Counted from the stretch's first letter, positions 1-9,196 are shown. The stretch: DNA of 64,000 nt from JALOLG01 sp963722415 (GCA_963722415.1 CAVRNI010000002.1:124001-188000), one strand, 5' to 3'. Numbers and translations are program-made. The notes: generated by a model not told the origin, from the sequence alone.

Positions 1-2
1 GC

Positions 3-590
3 GACTGCACACGTGTCCATCTCAGCGACGGGACGACGATCGACGGCGATGTGGTGGTGGCGGGCGTGGGCGCGGTGCCGAACACGGACCTGGCCGCGCG
101 TGCCGGCCTCACGATCGACAACGGCATCGCCGTCGACGAGCACCTCCAGACAGCTGATCCGGCGATCTTCGCCGCGGGGGACTGCTGTTCGTTCCCGCAC
201 CCGTTGTTCGGCGGTCGCCGGATCCGGCTCGAGGCCTGGCGCAACGCCCACGATCAGGCGAACCACGTGGCGGCGCAGATCACCGGGGCATCGGAGCCGT
301 ACCAGGTCGTGCCGTGGTTCTGGTCGGACCAGTTCGACCTCGGCCTCCAGATCGCCGGACTGCCAGACGCGGCGAGCAGCACGATCGTGCGTGTGCGCGC
401 CGATGGCACCGAGTTGCGTTTCGGACTTGACGGCAGCGAGCGGTTGGTCGCGGCGTGCGGGGTCGCGGCCGGGACGGCGATCGCCAAGGACATCCGCCTG
501 GCCGAGATGCTGATCGCCAAGCGGGCCACGCCCGATCCCACAGCTCTGGCCGATCCATCCGTCAACCTGAAGAGCTTGTTGACGGCCTGA
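3..590 (+). CDS. FAD-dependent oxidoreductase (ferredoxin reductase type), C-terminal part
   Basis: This is the 3'-terminal 195 codons of a pyridine-nucleotide/FAD oxidoreductase; the start lies before the window. The reading frame is open from base 3. Visible family marks are the second FAD-binding segment (IFAAGDCCSFPHP, about residues 56-68 of the visible part), the following RLEAWRNAHDQ helix and the WFWSDQFD motif. Those last two occur in reductase components that feed electrons to ferredoxin-dependent oxygenases. A full-length paralogue lies at 53379-54590 and shares the AAGD and FWSDQYD motifs. The gene ends 51 nt before the PanB-like gene, so it may be the tail of the same transcript as the iol genes. 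Its redox partner cannot be told from here. Confidence 0.85.
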   Translation, partial: DCTRVHLSDGTTIDGDVVVAGVGAVPNTDLAARAGLTIDNGIAVDEHLQTADPAIFAAGDCCSFPHPLFGGRRIRLEAWRNAHDQANHVAAQITGASEPYQVVPWFWSDQFDLGLQIAGLPDAASSTIVRVRADGTELRFGLDGSERLVAACGVAAGTAIAKDIRLAEMLIAKRATPDPTALADPSVNLKSLLTA

Positions 591-641
591 TCCGTGACAC
601 CTGATCCGGCTCGACAGACGTTGCAACACCACTGGAGAACC

Positions 642-1442
642 ATGAACCGAACCCGCCCCACCGTCGCCGACATCCGAGCGCTCAGAGGCGTGCGACAGCT
701 CTCGATGATCCACATCGAGGACCGTGACGAGGCGCGGGCCTGCGCCGCGGCGGGGATCGACGTGCTGTCGATCGAAACCCCGATCTGGGACGCGTCGATG
801 CGTGAGGCCGCTGGCGAGTGCTTCGTGCAGGTCGGACTGCAGTACGGCCATCTCCAGACGACCGACGACTACCTGCGTGCGGCGCACGACGCGATCCTGC
901 TCGGCGGTGATTGCGTGTACTGCGCGGCCAGCTTGCAGATCGTCGAGCGGCTCGCGACCGAGGGCATCCCAGTCGTCGGTCACGTCGGGCTGATCCCCTC
1001 GCGACGGACGTGGACCGGCGGCTTCAGGGCCGTCGGCAAGACGCTCGACGCGGCCACGTCCGTGTATCAACAGGTCAAAGCGCTCGAGAACGCCGGCGCG
1101 TTCGCCGCCGAGATCGAAGTGGTGCCGGAGCGGATCGCCACCGAGATCGCCAAACGCACCTCGCTGGTCCTGTTCTCGATGGGCGCCGGCGCCGGTTGCG
1201 ACGCGCAGTACCTGTTCTCGGTCGACGTGCTCGGTTACACCGAGGGCCACCAGCCGCGCCACGCCAAGGTGTACCGCGACTTCCGCGCCGAGTTCGCCCG
1301 GCTCCAGCACGAGCGCACCGCCGCCTTCTCCGAGTTCCGCGCCGATGTCGAGGGTGGTCAGTACCCCCAGCCCGACCACGTCGTCCCTGTCGCCGACGAC
1401 GTGTACGACCAGTTCATGGAGTTCCTGGACAGTGCGGACTGA
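642..1442 (+). CDS. Divergent PanB (ketopantoate hydroxymethyltransferase)-like protein
   Basis: A 266-aa TIM-barrel protein of the PanB/phosphoenolpyruvate-mutase superfamily. I chose ATG 642 because GGAG lies 4 nt upstream; a GTG at 594 is in frame but has no ribosome site. PanB-type segments are GHVGLIPS, the catalytic-Glu segment IEVVPERIA and an SMGAG loop equivalent to the PanB IGAG loop. The usual metal-binding GDS at the N-terminus and the VKIEG lysine are not recognisable: they align with SIET and VYCAA. Making ketopantoate is therefore doubtful. It stands at the head of the inositol operon, 101 nt before iolC, so a retro-aldol or carbon-carbon lyase step on an inositol-derived 2-oxo acid is plausible. 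That is inference from position only. Confidence 0.7.
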   Translation: MNRTRPTVADIRALRGVRQLSMIHIEDRDEARACAAAGIDVLSIETPIWDASMREAAGECFVQVGLQYGHLQTTDDYLRAAHDAILLGGDCVYCAASLQIVERLATEGIPVVGHVGLIPSRRTWTGGFRAVGKTLDAATSVYQQVKALENAGAFAAEIEVVPERIATEIAKRTSLVLFSMGAGAGCDAQYLFSVDVLGYTEGHQPRHAKVYRDFRAEFARLQHERTAAFSEFRADVEGGQYPQPDHVVPVADDVYDQFMEFLDSAD

Positions 1443-1543
1443 CGCCGGGATTCACGGCCGAGTTCGACCGAGCGCGCCGCCGCGAGCATCATTGCTCGCT
1501 GTGACCGCGCTGTGGATCCACGGATCGCGCTGAGCCCGCGCCG

Positions 1544-2488
1544 ATGGCCGACCTCGAGTTGCTCACGGTGGGCCGGATCAGCGTCGACCTCTACGCCGAG
1601 CAGTTGCGCGTGCCGTTGCGCGAGGTCACGACGTTCCGCAAGTCGATCGGGGGCACCGCCACCAACGTCGCCGCGGCGTGCGCCCGACTGGGACATCGCA
1701 CGGCGGTGTTCACACGCCTCGGTGACGACCTGTTCGGTGAGTACGTGAGGGGCACGCTCGAGGACACGTTCGGAGTCGACACCCGGTTCGTCGGAACCGA
1801 CCCGGAGCTGCGGACACCGCTCGCGTTCGCCGTGCTCGAGCACCCGGACGAGCCGCACATCATCTTCTACCGAGATCCGAAGGCGCCCGACATGAACATC
1901 ACGAGCGCCGATGTCGACCGTGACGTCGTCGCGGCCGTGCCGGTGTTGTGGCTCACGACGTCGTGCCTGTCGGACGAGCCGAGCCGCACGACGATCCACG
2001 ACCTGCTGACGTGGCGCGGGCGGCGTACCCACACCGTGCTCGATCTCGACTGGCGCCCGCAGTTCTGGCCTGACAGAGCGAGCGCGACGGCGGAGCTCGA
2101 CCTCGTGCTCGACCAGGTCACGATGGCGATCGGCAACCGGGAGGAATGCGAGGTCGCAGTCGGCGAGTCCGATCCCGATCGCGCCGCCGACGCACTGCTC
2201 GCCCGCGGCCTCGAGGCGGCGCTCGTGAAGATGGGACGCGACGGTGTGCTCGTCGCAACCGCCGACGGGACGCGAGAACGGGTCGCGCCGTATCCCGTCG
2301 AGGTGGTGTGCGGTCTCGGCGCCGGGGATGCCTTCGGCGGCGCGCTGTGTCACGGGTTGCTGTCCGACTGGGACCTCGTGCGGTGCGCACGGGCCGGCAA
2401 CGCGGCGGGGGCGATCGTGGCGTCGCGCCTGATGTGCGCCGACGACATGCCGTTCGAGGAGGAGATCGATGACGTCCTTGACGGATGA
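1544..2488 (+). CDS. iolC: 5-dehydro-2-deoxygluconokinase (PfkB family)
   Basis: A 314-aa PfkB-family sugar kinase that would phosphorylate 5-dehydro-2-deoxy-D-gluconate in myo-inositol breakdown. The N-terminal substrate loop GGTATNVAAACARLG (near residue 35) and the C-terminal anion-hole/catalytic signature GLGAGDAFGG (catalytic Asp near 262) are both present, and the length is normal. Assignment to IolC rather than another PfkB kinase rests on the neighbours (aldolase, IolB, IolD). The end overlaps the next gene by 20 nt, which suggests translational coupling. Confidence 0.88.
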   Translation: MADLELLTVGRISVDLYAEQLRVPLREVTTFRKSIGGTATNVAAACARLGHRTAVFTRLGDDLFGEYVRGTLEDTFGVDTRFVGTDPELRTPLAFAVLEHPDEPHIIFYRDPKAPDMNITSADVDRDVVAAVPVLWLTTSCLSDEPSRTTIHDLLTWRGRRTHTVLDLDWRPQFWPDRASATAELDLVLDQVTMAIGNREECEVAVGESDPDRAADALLARGLEAALVKMGRDGVLVATADGTRERVAPYPVEVVCGLGAGDAFGGALCHGLLSDWDLVRCARAGNAAGAIVASRLMCADDMPFEEEIDDVLDG

Positions 2489-3366
2489 CCGTTGGCACGA
2501 GCTGATCGCCGAGCGCGCCGACCATCCCGAGCGGGCGTTGACAGCGTTGCGCGGGCGGGCGCGGCGGCCACTGCTCACCGACGGCCGGCTGTTCATCGTC
2601 GCCGCCGATCACACCGCGGGGAATGCTCGGTGTGCCCGGCGAGCCGTTCGCGATGGCCGACCGCCGGCGCACGCTGGACGCGTTGCTGGTGTCGCTCGAC
2701 CATCCCGGTGTCGACGGCGTGCTCGGCAGTCCCGACGTCCTCGAGGAACTGGCGCTGCTCGGGGCGCTCGACGGCAAGCTCGCGTTCGGCACGATGAACC
2801 GCGGCGGGGTGATGGGTGCGAGCTGGGAGCTCGACGACCGGATGACGGCCTACGACGCGCAGGCGATCGCCGAGTGCGGGCTCGACGGCGGCAAGGTCCT
2901 GCTGCGCATCGCCGACGACGACGCCGGAACGGCATCCACCATCGAGGCGTGCGCCCGTGCGGTCAGCGAGTGCGCCCGCCGCGGCCTGCCGATCATGGTC
3001 GAGCCGTTGCCGTACCACCACGAATCACCGGGTCGGGCCAAGCTGCTCGACGATGACGACGCGCTGCTCCGCGTGGTCGCGGTCGGCGCCAGCCTCGGCT
3101 ACACCAGCTCGTCGACCTGGCTGAAGGTCCCGGCCGCCAAGGATCCGGCGCGGATGTTGGCGTGCACGACCCTGCCGGCATTGATCCTCGGGGGATCGCC
3201 CGGGCCCGATCCGGAGGCGACGTACGAGTCGTGGCAGGCTGCGATGGAGGTGCCGAACGTGCGTGGCTTGGTCGTCGGGCGGGCGTTGTTGTATCCCGCC
3301 GACGGCGACGTCGCGCGGGCCATCGATCGCGCGGCGCGTATCGTGCGACCCGGAAGGCCGTCATGA
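2469..3366 (+). CDS. Cgl0159-type (beta/alpha)8 aldolase of the iol cluster, split by a +1 frameshift
   Basis: This is the aldolase-like protein that sits next to IolC in actinobacterial inositol clusters (the Corynebacterium Cgl0159 family), presumed to cleave the phosphorylated keto-deoxygluconate. Codons from ATG 2469 give a good N-terminus up to LFIVAADHTAG. The rest of the protein (MLGVPGEPFAMADRRR onward, ending at 3366) continues one frame later from 2623. The switch falls in GCGGGGAATG at about 2617-2623. One surplus A or G, or a lost CG pair, explains it, and both halves otherwise look intact. Combined length is about 298 aa, normal for the family. A sequencing insertion seems likelier than a real lesion, because five other genes in the window show the same +1 event. 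The end overlaps iolB by 4 nt. Confidence 0.78.
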
Positions 3367-4256
3367 CCCTGCATCGCCCTCACGGTTCGCTCGCCGACGG
3401 CACCGATCCGATCGCGCTCACCCCTGACGACGCGGGGTGGTCGTTCACCGGATTGCGGGTGCTTTCGTTGGCCTCGGGAGTAGAGCGCTCCATCGCGACC
3501 GGAGACTCGGAGGCGTGCGTCCTCCCGATCTCGGCAACCGACGTGACCGTGCGATGCGATGGCGACGAGTTCGTCCTTGCCGGGCGATCCTCCGTGTTCG
3601 CCAGGGTGACGGACTTCGTGTACGTGCCGCGCGACGCGGCGGTCACGATCGTCTCGGCATCAGGCGGTGACGTCGCGTTGGCGACGGCGCGCTGCGACCG
3701 GCGGCTGACCCCTCGGTACGGCCCGGCGGAGGACGTGGCGGTCGAGATCCGCGGTGCCGGTCCGGCGACACGCCAGGTCACGAACTTCATGAGCCCCGAG
3801 GTGTGGGAGCACGCTTCGAGGCTGATGTGCGTCGAGTTGCTGACACCGGACGGCAACTGGTCGAGCTATCCGCCCCACCGCCACGACGACTCGCCCGACT
3901 GCCCGGTGAACAACGAGGAGATCTACTACTTCCGGATCGGCCGCGCCGGAAGCACCGACGTCTCGACCGACGGCTTCGGCATGCACCGCACGTACACACC
4001 GGACAGATCGATCGACGAGAACGTGGTGGTCGGCGACGGCGACGTGTTCCTGGTGCCCCGCGGGTATCACGGTCCGTGCATCGCCGCCCCCGGCTACACC
4101 ATGTACTACCTCAACGTGCTCGCCGGAGCGGGCGCCGAGCGGTCGATGGCGTTCTGCGACGACCCGTCCCATCACTGGGTCCGCGATACGTGGACGGGGA
4201 TGGCGCCCGACCCGCGCGTCCCGATGACGAGCCGTGACGGAGTGCTGACATCGTGA
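3363..4256 (+). CDS. iolB: 5-deoxy-glucuronate isomerase
   Basis: A 297-aa cupin protein of the IolB family, which converts 5-deoxy-glucuronate to 5-dehydro-2-deoxygluconate just before the IolC step. Metal-ligand residues typical of the family are visible: HRH in SYPPHRHDD (near residues 171-173), the Glu pair in NNEEIYYF (near 185) and the distal His in VPRGYHGPC (near 237). The start ATG 3363 overlaps the previous stop (ATGA), so the two are probably translationally coupled. The frame is open further upstream, but that part reads as antisense-like arginine-rich sequence and was not used. Confidence 0.88.
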   Translation: MTLHRPHGSLADGTDPIALTPDDAGWSFTGLRVLSLASGVERSIATGDSEACVLPISATDVTVRCDGDEFVLAGRSSVFARVTDFVYVPRDAAVTIVSASGGDVALATARCDRRLTPRYGPAEDVAVEIRGAGPATRQVTNFMSPEVWEHASRLMCVELLTPDGNWSSYPPHRHDDSPDCPVNNEEIYYFRIGRAGSTDVSTDGFGMHRTYTPDRSIDENVVVGDGDVFLVPRGYHGPCIAAPGYTMYYLNVLAGAGAERSMAFCDDPSHHWVRDTWTGMAPDPRVPMTSRDGVLTS

Positions 4257-5452
4257 CTCATGCGACGCGGCGTCTCGGCATCGGGGTCATCGGCTTCGGG
4301 TGGATGGGCCAGGCGCACAGCCGCGGCTGCCGGCGTGCGCCGAGCTACTTCCCCGATCGCAACTACGAGCCCGAGCTGGTCGTCGTCAGCGACACCGTCG
4401 CGGTCCGTGGCGAGGAAGCGGTGCGGTCGTTCGGGTTCGCATCGGCGGTGGCCGACTGGCGCCAGGTGGTCGAGCACGACGATGTCGACGTCGTGTTCGT
4501 GACCGCTCCCAACATGCTCCACGTCGAGATGGTCGAGGCCGCGGCGGCGAACGGCAAGCACGTGTTCTGCGAGAAGCCGGTCGGCGGTACGCCGGTGCAG
4601 ACGGTTGCCGCCGAGCGGGCGACCCGGCGGGCCGGCGTGATCTCAGGGGTCGGCTACAACTACCGGTGGGCGCCGCTCGTGCAGTACGCCAAGCAACTCG
4701 TCGACAGCGGTGAGATCGGCGAGATCACGAACTACTACGGACGGTTCTTCTCGATGTACGGATCCGATCCCCTCGGCGTGCTGTCGTGGCGGTTCCTCGT
4801 CGACCAGGCGGGCCATGGAGTGTCGACCGACATCCTCAGCCACTCCGTCGACCTCGCCCACTTCCTGATCGGTGACGTCGCCGGGCCGATCACCCGCGTC
4901 GTGGGAACCGGCGAGATCTTCATCAAGCAGCGGCCGGTGCCAACCGGGGCCGGCACGCACTACGACCGCGGGAGCGCTGGCGATCCGACTGCCGAGGTCA
5001 CCAACGAGGACTACATCGGCACGATGTGCGTCTTCGAGAGTGGTGCCCGAGGCACGTTCGAGGCGTGTCGCTCGATGGTCGGGCCCGAGAGCCAGAACCT
5101 GTTCGAGATCTACGGCACTCGCGGTTCGATCCGGTGGAACTTCGAGCAGATGAACCAGTTGCAGCTCTACATCGCCGGCGACCACGCGCACACCGGCTTC
5201 GTCACCGTGTACGGCGGCGACCGCTTTCCGCACCACGGCAACTTCGTGCCCGGGTCGGCGAACGGGATCGGCTTCGAGGACCTGGTGTGCATCGAGGACC
5301 ACGAGTTCCTCACGTCGGTCGGTGCCGGCCGTCCCCACGTGCCGGGATTCGCCGAGGCGGTCGCCTACGTCAGCGTGCAGGACGCCGTCCTGCGCAGTTG
5401 GGAATCAGGCAAATGGGAAGACGTCCATTCGTTGAGGGAGGATGACGCGTGA
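4253..5452 (+). CDS. Gfo/Idh/MocA-family dehydrogenase (inositol pathway)
   Basis: A 399-aa NAD(P)-dependent sugar or inositol dehydrogenase. The Rossmann loop GVIGFGWMG is at residues 11-19 and the catalytic-Lys motif CEKPVGG near 105. A large C-terminal beta-sheet domain follows. It starts at GTG 4253, overlapping the iolB stop by 4 nt. With the second family member at 8072 it makes two dehydrogenases in one operon, as seen in clusters that handle several inositol stereoisomers or their oxidised forms. The substrate cannot be fixed from sequence; inositol 2-dehydrogenase or scyllo-inosose-type activity is the best guess. Confidence 0.83.
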   Translation: MTHATRRLGIGVIGFGWMGQAHSRGCRRAPSYFPDRNYEPELVVVSDTVAVRGEEAVRSFGFASAVADWRQVVEHDDVDVVFVTAPNMLHVEMVEAAAANGKHVFCEKPVGGTPVQTVAAERATRRAGVISGVGYNYRWAPLVQYAKQLVDSGEIGEITNYYGRFFSMYGSDPLGVLSWRFLVDQAGHGVSTDILSHSVDLAHFLIGDVAGPITRVVGTGEIFIKQRPVPTGAGTHYDRGSAGDPTAEVTNEDYIGTMCVFESGARGTFEACRSMVGPESQNLFEIYGTRGSIRWNFEQMNQLQLYIAGDHAHTGFVTVYGGDRFPHHGNFVPGSANGIGFEDLVCIEDHEFLTSVGAGRPHVPGFAEAVAYVSVQDAVLRSWESGKWEDVHSLREDDA

Positions 5453-7278
5453 AGCTCACCACGGCCCAGGCCATCGTCCGCTATCTGGTCGCCCAGCGGA
5501 CCGTCGTCGACGGCCGCGACGTGCCGTTGTTCCCGGGCGTCTACGCGATCTTCGGGCACGGCAACGTCACGTGCCTCGGCCAGGCGCTCGAGGAGGCACG
5601 CGACGAGCTGCCGACGTGGCGCGGTCAGAACGAGCAGGGGATGGCGTTGGCGGCGGTCGGGTTCGCCAAGGCGACGAGGCGCCGCCAGATCATGGTCGCC
5701 ACGTCGTCGATCGGTCCGGGCGCGCTCAACATGGTCACCGCGGCCGGCGTCGCCCACTCCAACCGGCTGCCCGTGTTGTTGCTGGCGGGCGACACGTTCC
5801 AGAGCCGGATTCCCGATCCGGTGCTGCAGCAGGTCGAGCACTTCGACGATCCGACGATCACCGTCAACGACGCCTTCAAGCCGGTCAGCCGCTACTGGGA
5901 CCGTCTCACCAGGCCCGAGCAGGTCGTGCACTCCCTGCCGCACGCCGTCGCCACGATGCTCGACCCGGCGAACTGCGGGCCGGCGTTCATCTCCCTGCCC
6001 CAAGACGTCCAGGCCGAGGCCTACGACTACCCGGTCCGCTTCTTCGAGCGGACCGTGCACCACATCGCGCGACCGCGCGCCGATGTCGAGCAGCTGCGGC
6101 GTGCCGCCGAGGTCATCCGCCACTCCGTCCGTCCGCTGATCATCGCCGGCGGCGGCGTCCACTACTCGGGTGCCGAGGCCGAGCTCACCCGGTTCGCCGA
6201 GATCCACAACATCCCCGTCGTCGAGACGGTGGCCGGCAAGGCGTCGATGCTGGCCGCCCACCCGCTCAACGCCGGACCGATCGGGGTCACCGGGTGCACG
6301 TCGGCGAACGCGCTCGCCGCCGAAGCCGATGTCGTCATCTCCGTCGGCACCCGACTGCAGGACTTCACGACCGGTTCGTGGACGGCGTTCTCTCCCACGG
6401 CCAGGTTCGTCAACATCAACGTCGCCAACTTCGATGCCGTGAAGCGACTCGCCCACGCCGTGGTCGGGGACGCCCGCGAGTGCCTGCGCGAGCTGGCCCC
6501 GATCGTCGACGACTGGAGCGGACCCACCGTGTGGTCCGAACGCTCGGCGCGCGAGACCCAGGCGTACCACGCCTACATCGACAAGATCGCGACGCCGACC
6601 GAGGGCGGGTTGCCGACGTACGCCCAGGTCGTGGGTGCGATCGACCGTCTCGCCGAGCCGCGCGACTACGCGCTGGCGGCGGCGGGTGGGCTCCCGGCCG
6701 AGCTCAACAACGGCTGGCGGGCGAAGGGTCTCGACAGCTTCGACTGCGAGTACGGGTTCTCGTGCATGGGCTACGAGATCTCCGGTGCGTGGGGGGCCAA
6801 GATGGCGCTCCCCGACCGCGAGGTCATCAGCTTCGTCGGTGACGGCTCGTACCTGATGATGAACTCCGATCTGTTCTCGTCGGTGCTGGCCGGGCACAAG
6901 CTGATCGTCATCGTCTGTGACAACGGCGGCTTCGCGGTGATCCACCGGTTGCAGGTCAACCAGGGCGGGGTCGGGTACAACAACCTGCTCGAAGACACGC
7001 GGCACCGCGAGGTCGTGCGCGTCGACTTCGCCGCCCACGCGGCGGCGATGGGCTGCGAGACCGAGACGGTGTCGTCGATCGCCGAGCTCGAGGCGGCGTT
7101 CGGACGCGCCAGAGCATCCGAGCGCACGTATGTGATCGCACTGCAGACCCATCCGAGCGAATGGACCGAAGGCGGGATCTTCTGGGAGGTCGGTGTCCCT
7201 GAGATCAGCGATCGAGCCGAGGTGCGCACGGCGCGCGAGGTGATGGACGAGGGAAAGAAAGCGCAGAGGTTGCTGTGA
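5449..7278 (+). CDS. iolD: 3D-(3,5/4)-trihydroxycyclohexane-1,2-dione acylhydrolase (TPP enzyme)
   Basis: A 609-aa thiamine-diphosphate enzyme that hydrolytically opens the inositol ring (the diketo intermediate to 5-deoxy-glucuronate). The N-terminus with GVYAIFGHGNV, the catalytic-Glu region QNEQGMALAA (near residue 60), the GDGSYLMMNSDL cofactor-binding motif (near 463) and CDNGGFAVIHRLQ are diagnostic of IolD. The start is GTG 5449 with GAGGGAGGA a few nt upstream, overlapping the previous stop by 4 nt. It feeds IolB. The ring-dehydrating IolE that would precede it is not in the window and may lie upstream. Confidence 0.92.
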   Translation: MKLTTAQAIVRYLVAQRTVVDGRDVPLFPGVYAIFGHGNVTCLGQALEEARDELPTWRGQNEQGMALAAVGFAKATRRRQIMVATSSIGPGALNMVTAAGVAHSNRLPVLLLAGDTFQSRIPDPVLQQVEHFDDPTITVNDAFKPVSRYWDRLTRPEQVVHSLPHAVATMLDPANCGPAFISLPQDVQAEAYDYPVRFFERTVHHIARPRADVEQLRRAAEVIRHSVRPLIIAGGGVHYSGAEAELTRFAEIHNIPVVETVAGKASMLAAHPLNAGPIGVTGCTSANALAAEADVVISVGTRLQDFTTGSWTAFSPTARFVNINVANFDAVKRLAHAVVGDARECLRELAPIVDDWSGPTVWSERSARETQAYHAYIDKIATPTEGGLPTYAQVVGAIDRLAEPRDYALAAAGGLPAELNNGWRAKGLDSFDCEYGFSCMGYEISGAWGAKMALPDREVISFVGDGSYLMMNSDLFSSVLAGHKLIVIVCDNGGFAVIHRLQVNQGGVGYNNLLEDTRHREVVRVDFAAHAAAMGCETETVSSIAELEAAFGRARASERTYVIALQTHPSEWTEGGIFWEVGVPEISDRAEVRTAREVMDEGKKAQRLL

Positions 7279-8075
7279 GCGTCACGATCATCAACGGAGG
7301 ATCACAGGGTCTCGGCGAGGCGACGGCGCGTGAGCTCGCGCGGCGCGGTGCCACGGGTTTGTTGCTCGCCGGACGTTCGGCCGACCGCGGGAAGGCGCTC
7401 GCCGCGGAACTGTCGGCCGACGGAACGCCGGCGATCTTCGTCGAAGCCGAGATGGAGGACGTCGAATCGCCGAAGCGGATCATCGCCGCTTGTGACGAGC
7501 GGTTCGGCGTCGTGCACGGTGTGGTGAACGTCGCCGCGCTGACCGATCGCAGCACGGTGTGGAGCGCCACGCCGCAGCATTGGGATCAGATCATGGCGAT
7601 CAACGTGCGGGCGCCGTTCTTCATGCTCCAAGGCGCCGCCGAGCTGATGCGGCGCGAGGGCGTCCGGGGATCGATCGTCAACATCGGGTCGGTGTGCGCC
7701 CACGGCGGACCGACGCGGCTGCTCGCGTACAGCGTGTCGAAGGGTGCGCTGGCGGTGATGACGAAGTCGGCCGCCTTCTCGCTGATGCGCCACGGCATCC
7801 GGGTCAACCAGATCAACCCGGGATGGATGGACACCGAGTCGGAGGACATCGTGCAACGTCGGTGGCACGACGCGACCGACGGATGGCTGGAACGGGCGGA
7901 GGCCATTCAGCCGTACGGCCGGCTGATCAAGCCGCCGGAGCTGGCCAAGGTGATCGCGTTCTACCTGTCCGACGACGAGTCGGGGATGATGACGGGCAAC
8001 GTCGTCGACTACGACCAGACGGTCAACGGTGGCGGATACGCGCCGGTGCCGACCCCCGAGGAGACCCCGGTATGA
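7275..8075 (+). CDS. Short-chain dehydrogenase/reductase
   Basis: A 266-aa classical SDR: cofactor loop GGSQGLG at residues 8-14, NVAALTD segment near 90, catalytic Ser near 139 (NIGSVCAHGG) and YSVSK (Tyr near 153, Lys near 157). It starts with GTG 7275, overlapping the iolD stop by 4 nt, and the next gene overlaps it in turn. Its place between iolD and iolG suggests oxidation or reduction of an inositol or a sugar acid. The exact substrate is unknown. Confidence 0.85.
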   Translation: MSVTIINGGSQGLGEATARELARRGATGLLLAGRSADRGKALAAELSADGTPAIFVEAEMEDVESPKRIIAACDERFGVVHGVVNVAALTDRSTVWSATPQHWDQIMAINVRAPFFMLQGAAELMRREGVRGSIVNIGSVCAHGGPTRLLAYSVSKGALAVMTKSAAFSLMRHGIRVNQINPGWMDTESEDIVQRRWHDATDGWLERAEAIQPYGRLIKPPELAKVIAFYLSDDESGMMTGNVVDYDQTVNGGGYAPVPTPEETPV

Positions 8076-9091
8076 CCACGACCAACGGAATGCGCGTCGC
8101 CATCCTCGGTGCCGGCCGGATCGGGCGGATGCACGCCGAGCTGATCGCGCATCGGGTCGACGGCCTCGACCTGGCGATCGTGCACGACGTCAACGGCGCG
8201 GCTGCCGCGGAGGTCGGCGGCCGTCTCGGCGTGGCACACACCACCGACATGGACGTGGTGTTCGGCTCCGACGACGTCGACGCCGTCGCGATCTGCTCGT
8301 CGACCGACACCCACGTGCCGCTGATGATCGAGGCCGCCCGGTCCGGCAAGGCGATCTTCTGCGAGAAGCCGATCTCACTCGACCTCGGCCGGGTCGACGA
8401 GGCGCTGGCGATCGTGCGCGAGGCCGGCGTGCCGATCCAGGTCGGGTTCAACCGCCGCTTCGACGCCGCCCACAAGTCGGTCCGCGATGCGGTCGCGAGC
8501 GGCGATCTCGGCGACGTCCACCTCGTCCGCATCACGAGTCGCGACCCGGCGCCGCCGCCGGTCGAGTACATCAAGCTGTCGGGCGGGATCTTCCTCGACA
8601 TGACGATCCACGACTTCGACATGGCCCGCTACGTGACGGGCAGCGAGGTCGTCGAGGTGTACGCCCAAGGCGCCGTGCGCGTCGATCCGGCGATCGGCGA
8701 GGCGGGCGACGTCGACACCGCCGCCGTGATGCTCCGCCACGAGAACGGCTGCATCACGACGATCGACAACAGCCGTCAGGCCGTGTACGGGTACGACCAG
8801 CGCGTCGAGGCGTTCGGCTCCGGCGGATTGGCGGCGTCGGAGAACCCGCTCGCACACACCGGCCTGCGACGCGACGGCAGCGGTTCGTCGGCGCCGCTGC
8901 TGCCGTTCTTCTTCCTCGACCGCTACATCCCGTCGTACATCGCGGAGTGGTACGCGTTCCGCGACTACGTCGACGGTGGCGGCGAGTCGCCGGTGTCGGC
9001 CCACGACGGCCGGGCCCCGCTGATCATCGGCCTCGCCGCCTGGCGCTCCCTCCGCGAGCACCGCCCCGTCCAAACCTCCGAGATCACCTGA
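8072..9091 (+). CDS. iolG: Inositol 2-dehydrogenase-like protein (Gfo/Idh/MocA)
   Basis: A 339-aa member of the inositol 2-dehydrogenase family. It has GAGRIGRMHAE in the Rossmann loop (near residue 13), CEKPISLDLG near 98 (catalytic Lys), FNRRFDAAH near 128 and DMTIHDFDMARY near 176-187 with the catalytic Asp/His pair. These fit IolG better than the 4253 paralogue does. ATG 8072 overlaps the SDR stop. It is the last gene of the operon; a strong inverted repeat follows 28 nt after the stop. Confidence 0.85.
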   Translation: MTTTNGMRVAILGAGRIGRMHAELIAHRVDGLDLAIVHDVNGAAAAEVGGRLGVAHTTDMDVVFGSDDVDAVAICSSTDTHVPLMIEAARSGKAIFCEKPISLDLGRVDEALAIVREAGVPIQVGFNRRFDAAHKSVRDAVASGDLGDVHLVRITSRDPAPPPVEYIKLSGGIFLDMTIHDFDMARYVTGSEVVEVYAQGAVRVDPAIGEAGDVDTAAVMLRHENGCITTIDNSRQAVYGYDQRVEAFGSGGLAASENPLAHTGLRRDGSGSSAPLLPFFFLDRYIPSYIAEWYAFRDYVDGGGESPVSAHDGRAPLIIGLAAWRSLREHRPVQTSEIT

Positions 9092-9118
9092 CGATCCGAA
9101 GCCCTCCACCCCTCCGAC

Positions 9119-9161
9119 CTGTCTGCTTCAAAGCGCGTATCTGGCCGTTTGAAGCAGACAG
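9119..9161. terminator. 14-bp perfect inverted repeat after the iol operon
   Basis: Left arm CTGTCTGCTTCAAA (9119-9132), 15-nt loop, right arm TTTGAAGCAGACAG (9148-9161), no mismatch. It lies between the iolG stop (9091) and the next start (9204). There is no T-run after it, so it is either a factor-assisted terminator or an operator for a dimeric repressor. The low-GC arms are unusual for this DNA. Confidence 0.55.
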
Positions 9162-9190
9162 AACGGGGGTCACAAACCGGGTTCGGACCC

Positions 9191-9196
9191 TAGGGT
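9191..9196 (+). promoter_or_regulatory. Leaderless -10 element TAGGGT
   Basis: TAGGGT ends 7 nt before GTG 9204. This is the spacing expected when transcription starts on the start codon itself. It favours GTG 9204 over GTG 9198 as the start. Confidence 0.5.

Noticed and set aside
5365..7152. Long minus-strand open frame opposite iolD (595 codons)
   Set aside because: Arg/Val/Asp-rich low-complexity translation mirrors the iolD codon pattern in high-GC DNA; no start signal or domain.
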